In this document: positions 1 through 7,231 of the stretch, one piece after another
Layout of the letters: the number at the start of each line of letters is the position of its first letter
How positions within the stretch are numbered: position 1 is the stretch's first letter
Source of the DNA: Hyphomicrobiales bacterium
Lineage (GTDB): Bacteria; Pseudomonadota; Alphaproteobacteria; Rhizobiales; Rhizobiaceae
Assembly: GCA_900473045.1 (NCBI GenBank)
Contig: UCKS01000003.1
Span: forward strand, 122,584-186,583
Direction: 5' to 3'
Length of the DNA stretch: 64,000 nt
Position numbers and translations under genes: made by a program
The notes under the pieces: generated by a model
The model's database searches: none
Seen by the model: only the letters and a program-made list of their open reading frames with translations
Told to the model about the DNA's origin: nothing

Positions 1-416
1 TGCCCTTCGCGGTTGCCGAACTGGCCGATCTCGAAACGCTGGGCAAGGCCTGCCCGAACACTGCAGCCTTTGCCGAGGCCGGCCGGCGTTATTCGCCGCA
101 CGACGAGCAGTTTGCGCTGTTTCTCTATGTCCGCCAGCCGGAAAATCGGTGGCATCTACACGCCCGCATGTTTGCGCCGCTCGATAATGTCATCGAAGAC
201 CCGGCAACCGGCAGCGCATCGGGTGCACTGGGTGCGTTGTTGACCTCGCTGCTGCCGGACACGGACGCCGTCGTCGAGATCACCATCGAGCAGGGTGTCG
301 AGATGGGCCGCAGAAGCGTGATCGGCGTGACGGCAGTGAAATCGAAGGGGCAGATTGAGAGCGTCCGGATAACCGGGAAATGCACCGCGGTGATGACCGG
401 CACCATCCTCCTCTAG
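1..416 (+). CDS. PhzF family isomerase/epimerase, C-terminal part
   Basis: The gene enters from the left edge and is read in the frame starting at base 3, so the N-terminus is missing. The visible 137 or so residues end with TAG at 414-416. The stretch FAPLDNVIEDPATGSASGAL is the typical C-terminal signature of PhzF/diaminopimelate-epimerase-fold proteins, whose second half repeats the fold of the first. Members isomerise or epimerise small metabolites, but their substrates cannot be predicted from sequence alone. The family assignment is firm; the function is open. Confidence 0.85.
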   Translation, partial: PFAVAELADLETLGKACPNTAAFAEAGRRYSPHDEQFALFLYVRQPENRWHLHARMFAPLDNVIEDPATGSASGALGALLTSLLPDTDAVVEITIEQGVEMGRRSVIGVTAVKSKGQIESVRITGKCTAVMTGTILL

Positions 417-467
417 GGCCGGATCCGCGCCGGCACAATCATCGTGGCGATCCAGCGCTCGGAGACG

Positions 468-827
468 TTACGACGCCGTTTGCCGCATCGCCTTTTCGAG
501 ATCATTGCGATCGAAGGGTTTTTGCAGCACGCGCACCTGTTCAAATCCCTCCGCCAACCCGGCAGCGCCATATCCGCTGGCAAAGAGGAAGGCTATTCCG
601 CGCTGACGCAGGATTTCGGCGATCGGAAAGGATTGTTTTCCGGCAAGGTTGATGTCGAGAACAGCAAAATCGATATCCGCAGTCTGTGCCATTTGCAGCG
701 CCGGCTCCAACCGCATGGCGGGGCCGACCACATCGAAGCCAAGATCTGTCAGATAATCTTCCACAAGCATGGCGACGAGGGCTTCGTCCTCGACCAGCAG
801 GACACGCTTTTTCCCTTGTCTATCCAC
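468..827 (-). CDS. Single-domain response regulator (receiver only)
   Basis: A stand-alone CheY-like receiver of about 119 residues with no output domain. With the GTG start at 827, the acidic pocket is E13/D14 (VEDE), the phospho-acceptor is D58 in FAVLDINL, S84 takes the Thr/Ser switch position and K103 lies in LQKPF. I chose the GTG because it overlaps the stop of the upstream kinase gene (820-822), which fits translational coupling; an ATG at 878 would add residues that only mirror the kinase C-terminus. It is probably the phosphorylation partner of the kinase and may pass the signal on by protein contact. The receiver fold is certain; the pathway is unknown. Confidence 0.85.
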   Translation of the reverse strand: MDRQGKKRVLLVEDEALVAMLVEDYLTDLGFDVVGPAMRLEPALQMAQTADIDFAVLDINLAGKQSFPIAEILRQRGIAFLFASGYGAAGLAEGFEQVRVLQKPFDRNDLEKAMRQTAS

Positions 828-2340
828 CGGAAGTACTTTCCTCGATGGCACTGAGCGTCGTGTCCAGCGTGAAGACAAATCCTTCGGGACCGTAATCGAT
901 CCACGCCGTTCCGCCGAGTTCCATCGGCAAAACCCGCAGGATCAGACGCGAACCGAAACCCTTGCGGTCCGATACGGGAGCCGATGGCCCGCCGATCTCG
1001 CTCCAAGTGAGCATGAATGCGCCGTCATCGCCTCTGTTGCTCACCGACCATTCGATGATCACAAACCCCGTCTCGTTCGACAGCGATCCATATTTGACAG
1101 CGTTGGTCGCCAGCTCGTGAAGGGCAAGCGACATCGATAGTGCCGCCCTTGGCCCAAGCCGCACATGCGGCCCCTTAATCCGGAAGCGATCCCGGGCGGG
1201 ACCATCGAAAGCGTCAACCGATGATGCCACAATGACCGAGAGGTCTGCCCCATCCCAGTTTTCATTCGTCAGAATGTTATGGGCGGCCGACAAGGCCAGG
1301 ATGCGCGCGCCGATCGCCCCGCTTGCCTCTTCCATCGAATGCGAGCCACGCAAAGTCTGCATGACGATCGATTGCACGGATGCCAAAGTGTTCTTCACTC
1401 GGTGATTGAGTTCGTTGACCAGCAGCCTTTGATGGTTTTCCGCCCGCACCCGCACGGTCACATCCGATCCCTGCACGAAAATGTTGGTCACCTTGCCATC
1501 ATCATTCTTGATCGGTTGATAGACGAAATCGAGATACCGCTCCTCGACGGCTTCGCCTGATCTTTGCAGCAGCACTCTTTCGGAAAAGCGGCTGACGGCG
1601 TGGCCTGTTTCAAACACCGTATCCAGCAGTTCGACAAAACCCTGGCCGGCGATTTCCGGAAGCGCTTCATTGACCGGTTTTCCGAGAACGTCGCGTTCGC
1701 CGATCAGCTTGCGATATTCCGGGTTGACCAGTTCGAACCGATGCTGGGGACCTTCCAGCATCGCCATGAAGGCTGGAGCCTGTTCGAACAATTGCTGAAG
1801 CCGCTCATGCTCGGCCGCATTGCGCCGGTCGGCGAGCACGCGTTCCGTGGTTTCCACCACAATGGCAATGACGCCAGCAGGCTTTCCGCGTTCATCCAGA
1901 ACTGGCGAATAGTCCAGGTCCATCCAGACCTGCTCCGGCACACCCTTGCGGTGCAGGATAAGCTCCTGATCGCGGTAGGCAAGCTTGCCGCCCGCGAGCC
2001 CCACCTTCATGACGTTATCGTTGAAATCGGCGACCTCCGCCCATCCTTCCCGTACGTTCGAGCCCAAAAGCTGCGGATGCCGCCCACCGGCAAAAATGGA
2101 ATAGGCGTCATTGTAGATCATCACGCCGTCCTCTCCCCAAAGCATGACGATGGGAACGGGAGATTGCAGCAAGAGCGACGTTGCCGTCTTCAGACAGCCG
2201 GGCCAATCACGCGCCGGACCGAGCGGCGTTGAAGCCCAATCACGGGCCCGAATGAGCTCCCCCAGTTCGCCCGCATTTCCCAGAAACTCGAATTCGTCTT
2301 CGCCGTCTTGAGTTTCAATCAGTCCAAGGCTCATGGCCAA
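820..2340 (-). CDS. HWE-family PAS sensor histidine kinase
   Basis: A soluble 506-residue sensor kinase with no membrane segments. Two PAS-type sensory regions (about residues 30-150 and 175-295) are followed by an HWE-type catalytic core. The phospho-acceptor is H313 in NELNHRVKN, the N-box histidine and asparagine lie near residue 408 (LHELATNAVKYG), and the W-x-E motif that names the family is at 446-448 (WSE). A G-box (KGFGSRL) follows. HWE kinases are abundant in rhizobia and often work in stress or light signalling. The receiver gene downstream overlaps it by 8 bases, so they form a two-gene unit. The ligand sensed by the PAS domains cannot be told from sequence. Confidence 0.92.
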   Translation of the reverse strand: MAMSLGLIETQDGEDEFEFLGNAGELGELIRARDWASTPLGPARDWPGCLKTATSLLLQSPVPIVMLWGEDGVMIYNDAYSIFAGGRHPQLLGSNVREGWAEVADFNDNVMKVGLAGGKLAYRDQELILHRKGVPEQVWMDLDYSPVLDERGKPAGVIAIVVETTERVLADRRNAAEHERLQQLFEQAPAFMAMLEGPQHRFELVNPEYRKLIGERDVLGKPVNEALPEIAGQGFVELLDTVFETGHAVSRFSERVLLQRSGEAVEERYLDFVYQPIKNDDGKVTNIFVQGSDVTVRVRAENHQRLLVNELNHRVKNTLASVQSIVMQTLRGSHSMEEASGAIGARILALSAAHNILTNENWDGADLSVIVASSVDAFDGPARDRFRIKGPHVRLGPRAALSMSLALHELATNAVKYGSLSNETGFVIIEWSVSNRGDDGAFMLTWSEIGGPSAPVSDRKGFGSRLILRVLPMELGGTAWIDYGPEGFVFTLDTTLSAIEESTSGG

Positions 2341-2454
2341 GCCCCTTTCACGCCAACCGCAAAGCAGGTCAATATATCAATTTTCACCAAAGGACGGGAT
2401 TTAACGCGCAATTATGAAACGGCAAGACTGGCGGCAGCGGCTTTGAGCAAAATT

Positions 2455-2610
2455 TCAGGGCCGGATCAGCACCGTTATCATCATCACCGCGATCGCAAAT
2501 ACGGCGATCTTCCAGAAATCACTGCGCCGCCGCAGCCCAGGCAGATTGAGTGGCTTCAACACCTGGATCAGCATCGCCAAAAGCAGGATGACCGTTAACG
2601 CTTTCGACAT
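2455..2610 (-). CDS. Small two-helix membrane protein (51 aa), unknown function
   Basis: A complete 51-codon reading frame from ATG at 2610 to TGA at 2455. It starts MSKALTVILLLAMLIQVL and has two hydrophobic segments (about residues 5-18 and 34-49) separated by a short basic loop (GLRRRSDFWK), so a small hairpin inner-membrane protein is likely. It lies alone between the kinase gene and the MFS transporter gene, which points away from it. The ribosome binding site is weak. The reason to call it is the coherent membrane-protein composition in an otherwise empty stretch; no family is recognised. Confidence 0.6.
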   Translation of the reverse strand: MSKALTVILLLAMLIQVLKPLNLPGLRRRSDFWKIAVFAIAVMMITVLIRP

Positions 2611-2788
2611 TGTTTTCTCATTTGTTGAAAAGAGCTTAGAAGCACTTCCAGCCCGTCACACGCGCGTCACTTTTACGCGCGATCTGGGTTAGAGCGTCTT
2701 TTGCATTCTCACTCAATGAAAAATTCCGGCTGGCAATTGCGCAGGCATGGCCCTAGTTTTGTCAAAGCCCGGAACCAGCGGATTTCAC

Positions 2789-4069
2789 ATGCGAAAAAAC
2801 CTTCTTCCTGTCGCCGCACTCCTGCTCGGAACGCTGTTTCTCTTCCTTGGGAACGGCCTGCACAGTTTGCTTTTGCCGGTGCGTGGCACGACGGAAGGAT
2901 ATTCGACGACGCTGCTTGGTCTGCTCGGTACTTCGTGGGCCAGCGGTTTCGTGCTCGGCTGCCTGCTTGCCCCCACGATCGTCAAGCGTGCGGGCCACGT
3001 GCGTGCCTTCAGCGGCTTTGCAGCCCTGCTTGCCATCATCGCCCTTTTGACCGGCCTGCTGGTCGATCCGATCTGGTGGGTGGTGCTGCGCGCCTTTACC
3101 GGTTTCTCGACCGCCGGCACGTCGATGATCATCGAAAGCTGGCTGAACGAGCGCGCCACCAACGAAAGCCGCGGCGCGATCTTCTCGCTCTACATTGCCA
3201 TCACGCTGATGGGCGTCGTCGGCGGCCAGTTGATGATCCCCTTCGGCGACACCGGAACGACGACGTTCTTCATGATCTGCGGTATCGTCTATTGCCTGGC
3301 CATGCTGCCGACGCTGCTCTCGACCGCCGCCTCGCCGCAGCCGCTGAAACAGGTAAGCCTTGACCTGCGCGGGCTCTATCGCAATTCACCGATCTCTTTC
3401 CTCGGCATCCTGCTGGTCGGCATTGCCAACGGTGCCTATGGTACGCTCGGCGCCGTCTTCGGCCGCCAGGTCGGGCTGACGGACAGCAATGTCGCGCTGA
3501 TGATGAGCACGACGATCTTTGCAGGCGCTGTGATGCAATTCCCGGCTGGCCGGCTTTCGGACAGGATCGACCGCCGCTATGTGCTCGCAGCGCTCGCCGC
3601 TATCGCCGCCGTCGCCGGTACGCTGATCTTCCTGATCGAACCGACCCATGTGATCATGCTGATCACGCTTGTCGGCATTTATGGTGCGACGGCCAACGCG
3701 CTCTATCCGATCGCCGTATCGCACGCCAACGACTTTGCGACGCCCGAGGATTTCGTCAAGATCTCCGGTGGTCTGCTCCTGCTCTACGGCATCGGCACGA
3801 TCATTGGCCCCACGATCGGTGGCCCGATCATGACCGTCACCGGCCCCTACGGCCTGTTCATGATTACCGCCTGCGCTCATGTGCTGATCACCGCCTACGC
3901 GATCTTCCGCAGCCGCATGCGCGCCGCCGTACCGGCGTCCGAACGGGATGCCTATTCGACGATCAACCCGGGTACGATGACCACACCCGAGAGCCTGCAA
4001 CTGTCGCCGCGGGCAGCCCCGTTCGACGAGGACCCAGCTAGCGAAGAGCCTGAAAGGAAGCCGCAATGA
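2789..4069 (+). CDS. MFS transporter, UMF2/YcaD-like
   Basis: A polytopic inner-membrane protein of about 426 residues with twelve hydrophobic segments. The pattern (LLPVRGTTEGYSTTLLG after helix 1, a GRLSDRIDRR loop between helices) matches the YcaD/UMF2 group of major facilitator transporters; substrates of this group are not established. I prefer the ATG at 2789 (MRKNLLPVAALLL), which begins directly at the first membrane helix; an in-frame ATG at 2747 would add 14 unremarkable residues. The C-terminus is a hydrophilic tail of about 40 residues. The stop overlaps the next gene (ATGA), so the two are co-translated. Confidence 0.88.
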   Translation: MRKNLLPVAALLLGTLFLFLGNGLHSLLLPVRGTTEGYSTTLLGLLGTSWASGFVLGCLLAPTIVKRAGHVRAFSGFAALLAIIALLTGLLVDPIWWVVLRAFTGFSTAGTSMIIESWLNERATNESRGAIFSLYIAITLMGVVGGQLMIPFGDTGTTTFFMICGIVYCLAMLPTLLSTAASPQPLKQVSLDLRGLYRNSPISFLGILLVGIANGAYGTLGAVFGRQVGLTDSNVALMMSTTIFAGAVMQFPAGRLSDRIDRRYVLAALAAIAAVAGTLIFLIEPTHVIMLITLVGIYGATANALYPIAVSHANDFATPEDFVKISGGLLLLYGIGTIIGPTIGGPIMTVTGPYGLFMITACAHVLITAYAIFRSRMRAAVPASERDAYSTINPGTMTTPESLQLSPRAAPFDEDPASEEPERKPQ

Positions 4070-4254
4070 GCCTGTTTGACGATGACCGCCCAAAAAAACA
4101 GCTGGCCCATGAGATCGGCTGCGACCTTGCATTGCTCTCGGCCGACGAGCTTTCCCTGCGCATCGACCTTCTAAAACAGGAGATCGAGCGGCTGGAAGCA
4201 GAGCGGGAAAGAAAGTCTGCAAGCAAATCGGCAGCCGATAGCTTCTTTCGTTAA
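4066..4254 (+). CDS. DUF1192 family protein
   Basis: A 62-residue acidic/basic helical protein that starts MSLFDDDRPKK and continues with a predicted coiled coil (DELSLRIDLLKQEIERLEAE). This is the usual size and layout of DUF1192, a small family confined mostly to alphaproteobacteria with no assigned role. Its ATG overlaps the stop of the MFS gene by four bases, so it belongs to the same transcript. Confidence 0.85.
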   Translation: MSLFDDDRPKKQLAHEIGCDLALLSADELSLRIDLLKQEIERLEAERERKSASKSAADSFFR

Positions 4255-4441
4255 TAGTTTTCTATTCCGTACAAGTGTCAGCGCGCTCGGCCATTGATAA
4301 CAAGGCGAAATTACGTCCCGCTTCTGGCCGCTGAAACACTCCATTAAGCATTATAAGGTATTACTGGGCTATCCGGATCGCTCTGGACTCAGACATTTCA
4401 CCGTTGGCGAATGGTCTGATTTTTCTCCCTGTTTTACCTTG

Positions 4442-4468
4442 AGAGCCGCTTTTGCGGCTCTTTTTTTG
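4442..4468 (+). terminator. Rho-independent terminator before rcdA
   Basis: A perfect 8-bp stem AGAGCCGC/GCGGCTCT with a TTTT loop is followed by seven T residues. It ends the MFS-DUF1192 transcript or an independent small RNA from the same gap. Confidence 0.85.
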
Positions 4469-4503
4469 TCTTTTTTTCCACAACTTGCAGAGAATTGTGG
4501 AGA

Positions 4504-4518
4504 TTAACCCTTTCTTAA
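4504..4518. promoter_or_regulatory. CtrA-type binding box upstream of rcdA
   Basis: The sequence TTAA-N7-TTAA (4504-4507 and 4515-4518) is an exact match to the core motif for the cell-cycle master regulator CtrA. It lies about 125 bases before the rcdA start. CtrA control of rcdA would close a loop, because RcdA promotes CtrA destruction. The match is direct; binding is inferred. Confidence 0.55.
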
Positions 4519-4641
4519 GAATAGGCTTGCGCGGAATGCGCTATGGGATCATGTTCAAACTATCAAACGGGCGGCAGGAAACTTTTCGTTAACCCATCCG
4601 TTACCTGACCAAGTCGATGCGTTTAACCAGGGAATCAAACC

Positions 4642-5160
4642 ATGTCCGAACGGGGATTGAATACTGTGAGCTTCGCGGGGCACGCTGCGTCTTCGGCGCA
4701 GTTCAAGGTGCTTTACGCTGAAGGCATGGGCCTGGTTGAAGAAACGGCAAGCTATCTCGACGGTCCTGGCCGCACCGCATCCAAGGTTCTGCCGCGCATG
4801 GCATCCGTGCTTTACGCAGCAGAATCGATGCGCCTCACCACCCGACTGATGCAGATGGCGTCTTGGCTTCTGCTGCAGCGCGCCGTCAACAATGGCGAGA
4901 TGAACCGCGAACAGGTCCTGTCTGAAAAGAACAAAGTCCGCCTCGACAGCTTCAACGTCGATCGCACCGCACCGGGCTGGAACGACCTGCCTGAGGGTTT
5001 CCGCGATCTGATCGACCGCTCGTTGCGCCTGCAGAACCGTGTTGCCCTGCTCGACCGCGAAATCTACCGCCCGCAGGAAGCCCAGAACTTCCTTCCGGAT
5101 AACCAGAACGGCGTCAAGGCCCAGCTCAACCTGCTGCAGACAGCCTTCGGTACCAACTGA
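4642..5160 (+). CDS. rcdA: Protease adaptor RcdA (regulator of CtrA degradation)
   Basis: A 172-residue helical protein of the DUF1465/RcdA family. In Caulobacter RcdA works with CpdR and PopA to deliver CtrA and other substrates to the ClpXP protease during the cell cycle; rhizobial orthologues keep this role in CtrA turnover. The core (residues about 20-165) contains the amphipathic helices of the family (LYAEGMGLVEETASYL, then SLRLQNRVALLDREIYRP). The start ATG at 4642 has an AGGGA ribosome binding site. The gene is monocistronic, with a CtrA-type box upstream and a terminator just downstream. Confidence 0.88.
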   Translation: MSERGLNTVSFAGHAASSAQFKVLYAEGMGLVEETASYLDGPGRTASKVLPRMASVLYAAESMRLTTRLMQMASWLLLQRAVNNGEMNREQVLSEKNKVRLDSFNVDRTAPGWNDLPEGFRDLIDRSLRLQNRVALLDREIYRPQEAQNFLPDNQNGVKAQLNLLQTAFGTN

Positions 5161-5194
5161 TCTTCAAGCCAACAGGCAACCAGATATCTACGTC

Positions 5195-5222
5195 AAACCC
5201 GGCCTTACGCCGGGTTTTGTTT
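5195..5222 (+). terminator. Terminator after rcdA
   Basis: An inverted repeat AAACCCGGC/GCCGGGTTT with a short TTAC loop is followed by a T-rich run. It lies between convergent genes (rcdA and the CDP-alcohol transferase) and could serve both, though the T-run is better on the + strand. Confidence 0.8.
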
Positions 5223-5247
5223 TCTGGCGATACCCGCAAGGATGTTG

Positions 5248-5892
5248 TTAGCTCGCGCCCTTCAAGCGGAGTACCAGTGTCCGGCCACGGCGCGCTGCTG
5301 TAAGCGCTGCTCCAATGGCAACGATCCACAGTGCCGCCGTCAAAACCTGATTGTGGCCGTCCCACAGCGGTTCCAGAATAGAGATGGCAGCCGCCGCCGT
5401 GATCGCGGCCATGCGGTGCTGCTTGGCCATCGGGCCGGAAAAATCGCTGTTCTGTCCGGTGGCACGCCCCAGTTCACGGACATAGGCCGTAAGCACGGCA
5501 AACGCACCTGCCGCCCAGCCGAGGCCCGGCATGCCGATGCCATAGCCGACGCCGGCAAAGATCAGCAGATCAGCGACACGGTCCGGGAACTCGTTCCAGA
5601 ACGGCCCATCCGGCGCGCCCTTTCCGCCCTCCACCGCGACCATGCCGTCGAACAGATTGCAAAGCAGCCGAAGCTGGCAAAACAGGATCGCGCAGAGCAG
5701 GGAGACGATCCGCAGCGCGCCGGTATTTTGCCCCGCCAGCACGAATGCGCCACCGGCCAGCGCTGCGGCCACCATGCTGGCCTGCGAGATCTGGTTGGGC
5801 GTAATCGCCCGTGCCGCCAGCCATCGGGCGACGGTTCCAGCCCAGCGGGTGTTGCGGCTCGCCAGCGGCCGTCGGTCGCCTGTCTCCGTCAT
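5248..5892 (-). CDS. CDP-alcohol phosphatidyltransferase-like membrane protein, altered signature
   Basis: A 214-residue polytopic membrane protein of the CDP-alcohol phosphatidyltransferase superfamily, whose members join CDP-diacylglycerol to an alcohol to make a phospholipid. The family signature is DxxDGxxAR-x8-GxxxDxxxD. Here the matching stretch (residues 79-104) has N79, D82, G83, A86, V87, G96, N100 and D104, so the first Asp, the Arg and the third Asp are replaced while spacing is kept. The metal site may therefore be altered. It is the last gene of a four-gene overlapping operon with plsC and cdsA and starts at an ATG overlapping the previous stop by four bases. Substrate unknown. 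Confidence 0.8.
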   Translation of the reverse strand: MTETGDRRPLASRNTRWAGTVARWLAARAITPNQISQASMVAAALAGGAFVLAGQNTGALRIVSLLCAILFCQLRLLCNLFDGMVAVEGGKGAPDGPFWNEFPDRVADLLIFAGVGYGIGMPGLGWAAGAFAVLTAYVRELGRATGQNSDFSGPMAKQHRMAAITAAAAISILEPLWDGHNQVLTAALWIVAIGAALTAARRGRTLVLRLKGAS

Positions 5893-6284
5893 GATTCAGC
5901 ACCTCTTTTTCCGGATAGGGAATAATTGTAGATCGACGCATAGCTGGTCGACACCAGCAACGGCACCGCGATGGTTTTGGCGATTTCAGGCGTGCCGATC
6001 AGTGCATGCAGCACCGTCAGCAGGCTTGCCGAGCCCAGGCAGGCGATCAAAGGCGGCACCCACAATCGTGTGATGCCGGTGAAGCGTCTGGACAGGGCGT
6101 CTATCGCCGATTTCAGGAACAGTGTCAGGCAGGCCGACAGCGCGCCCTGCAGAAACCCCGAATAGAGCGGCTGCGGCACGGCATGGGCGCGATTGGCAAA
6201 CACAGCCCAGCCGCCCATCGCCAGAAACGCGAACAGGACATGCACCGTGCCGCTCCCCGCCCATCGCTTCAGCGTTGCCGTCAC
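5889..6284 (-). CDS. Small polytopic membrane protein of the phospholipid operon, unknown
   Basis: A 131-residue protein starting at a GTG (6284) that overlaps the cdsA stop as GTGA, and ending in an ATGA overlap with the next gene. About four hydrophobic segments are visible (VHVLFAFLAMGGWAVFA, LYSGFLQGALSACLTLFL, LWVPPLIACLGSASLLTVL, and one near the C-terminus). I do not recognise the family. Tight overlaps on both sides say it is made in fixed proportion with CdsA and the CDP-alcohol transferase, so a role in lipid synthesis or transport is a reasonable guess only. Confidence 0.72.
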   Translation of the reverse strand: MTATLKRWAGSGTVHVLFAFLAMGGWAVFANRAHAVPQPLYSGFLQGALSACLTLFLKSAIDALSRRFTGITRLWVPPLIACLGSASLLTVLHALIGTPEIAKTIAVPLLVSTSYASIYNYSLSGKRGAES

Positions 6285-7231
6285 GACAGCGACCACCAGT
6301 AACGCACGATGTGGAAGAAGATCGGAGCCGAGAAGACGACGGAATCCAGCCGGTCGATCAGCCCGCCATGACCTTCGATCAGATTGCCCCAGTCCTTGAC
6401 GCCACGATCGCGCTTGACCGCCGACATCACCAGCCCGCCGAAAAAACCCATAAGGGTGATGATGAAGGCAAGAACGCCCGCCTGAAACGGCGTAAATGGC
6501 GTGATCCACCACAGCGACGCGCCGATCAGCGTGGCGCTGATGACGCCGCCGACAAAGCCCTCGACGGTCTTTGACGGCGACAGGTTGGGCGCAATCTTGG
6601 TGCGCCCAAGCAGCTTGCCCCAGACATATTGCAGCACATCGCTCAATTGCACGACGATCACCAGGAAGGCGATCAGAAGCACGTTGCGGCCCTCGTAGCC
6701 GGGGATGTTGAGCGTCAGCAGCGCCGGCACATGGGAGGCGCAGAAAACGCAGATCATCAGCGCCCATTGAACTTCGGCAATGCGGATGAGGAACCGCTCG
6801 GTATCGCCCCTCAGCACGGAGATGATCGGCATCAACAGAAAGGCATAGACCGGAATGAAGATCGCGAAGATGCCGTATTCCTCCGCCCAGAGCAGATAAT
6901 ACTGGATCGGCAGGACGATGAAGAAGGCAGAGGCCAGCGCCCAGTGATCGGCGCGGCGGGTATTGATCAGGGTGACGAACTCGCGCAGGGCCGCAAAGGA
7001 GCAGAAGGCGAAGAGAATGAGCACGCCGACCCGGCCGGCAATGAAGGCGATGCCGATCAGGATGACCATTACCCACCAGGCCTTGATGCGGGCATTAAGA
7101 TTGTCGATCGCAGCATTCGGCCCATTGGCGGCAAAGCGCCGCTGCAGCACGTAGCCGATTGCAGAGGCAAAGATCAGGACACCGAAAATACCGAAAACCA
7201 GGGTCAGAAGGTCGGAGCTTGCCGTATTCAT
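6281..7231 (-). CDS. cdsA: Phosphatidate cytidylyltransferase
   Basis: A 316-residue inner-membrane enzyme that turns phosphatidic acid and CTP into CDP-diacylglycerol, the precursor of phospholipids. The C-terminal signature is clear: SAVKRDRGVKD followed by GHGGLIDRLDS, with the conserved lysine, aspartate and DRxDS residues. Multiple hydrophobic helices fill the N-terminal two thirds. The ATG at 7231 overlaps the plsC stop by four bases. The genome is likely to carry a second housekeeping cdsA elsewhere (not visible here), so this copy may be specialised for the operon. Confidence 0.9.
   Translation of the reverse strand: MNTASSDLLTLVFGIFGVLIFASAIGYVLQRRFAANGPNAAIDNLNARIKAWWVMVILIGIAFIAGRVGVLILFAFCSFAALREFVTLINTRRADHWALASAFFIVLPIQYYLLWAEEYGIFAIFIPVYAFLLMPIISVLRGDTERFLIRIAEVQWALMICVFCASHVPALLTLNIPGYEGRNVLLIAFLVIVVQLSDVLQYVWGKLLGRTKIAPNLSPSKTVEGFVGGVISATLIGASLWWITPFTPFQAGVLAFIITLMGFFGGLVMSAVKRDRGVKDWGNLIEGHGGLIDRLDSVVFSAPIFFHIVRYWWSLS

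Larger units (their letters stand above)
4255..4641. other. 387-base intergenic stretch: candidate small transcript, terminator and rcdA promoter
   Basis: No credible protein gene lies here. The left two thirds (about 4255-4441) end in a strong terminator hairpin lying nearly 190 bases after the DUF1192 stop, which leaves room for either a long 3' UTR or an independent small RNA. The right part (about 4490-4641) is AT-richer and carries a CtrA-type box, two GANTC sites (4386-4390 and 4632-4636) and the rcdA ribosome binding site (AGGGA). I could not match the transcript part to a known RNA family by eye. Confidence 0.5.

Noticed and set aside
5889-7076. A 395-codon open frame on the minus strand
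   Set aside because: Its first two thirds lie antisense-frame within cdsA and are rich in Arg, Pro and His, as expected of a shadow in GC-rich DNA. Only the part after the GTG at 6284 has membrane-protein character.
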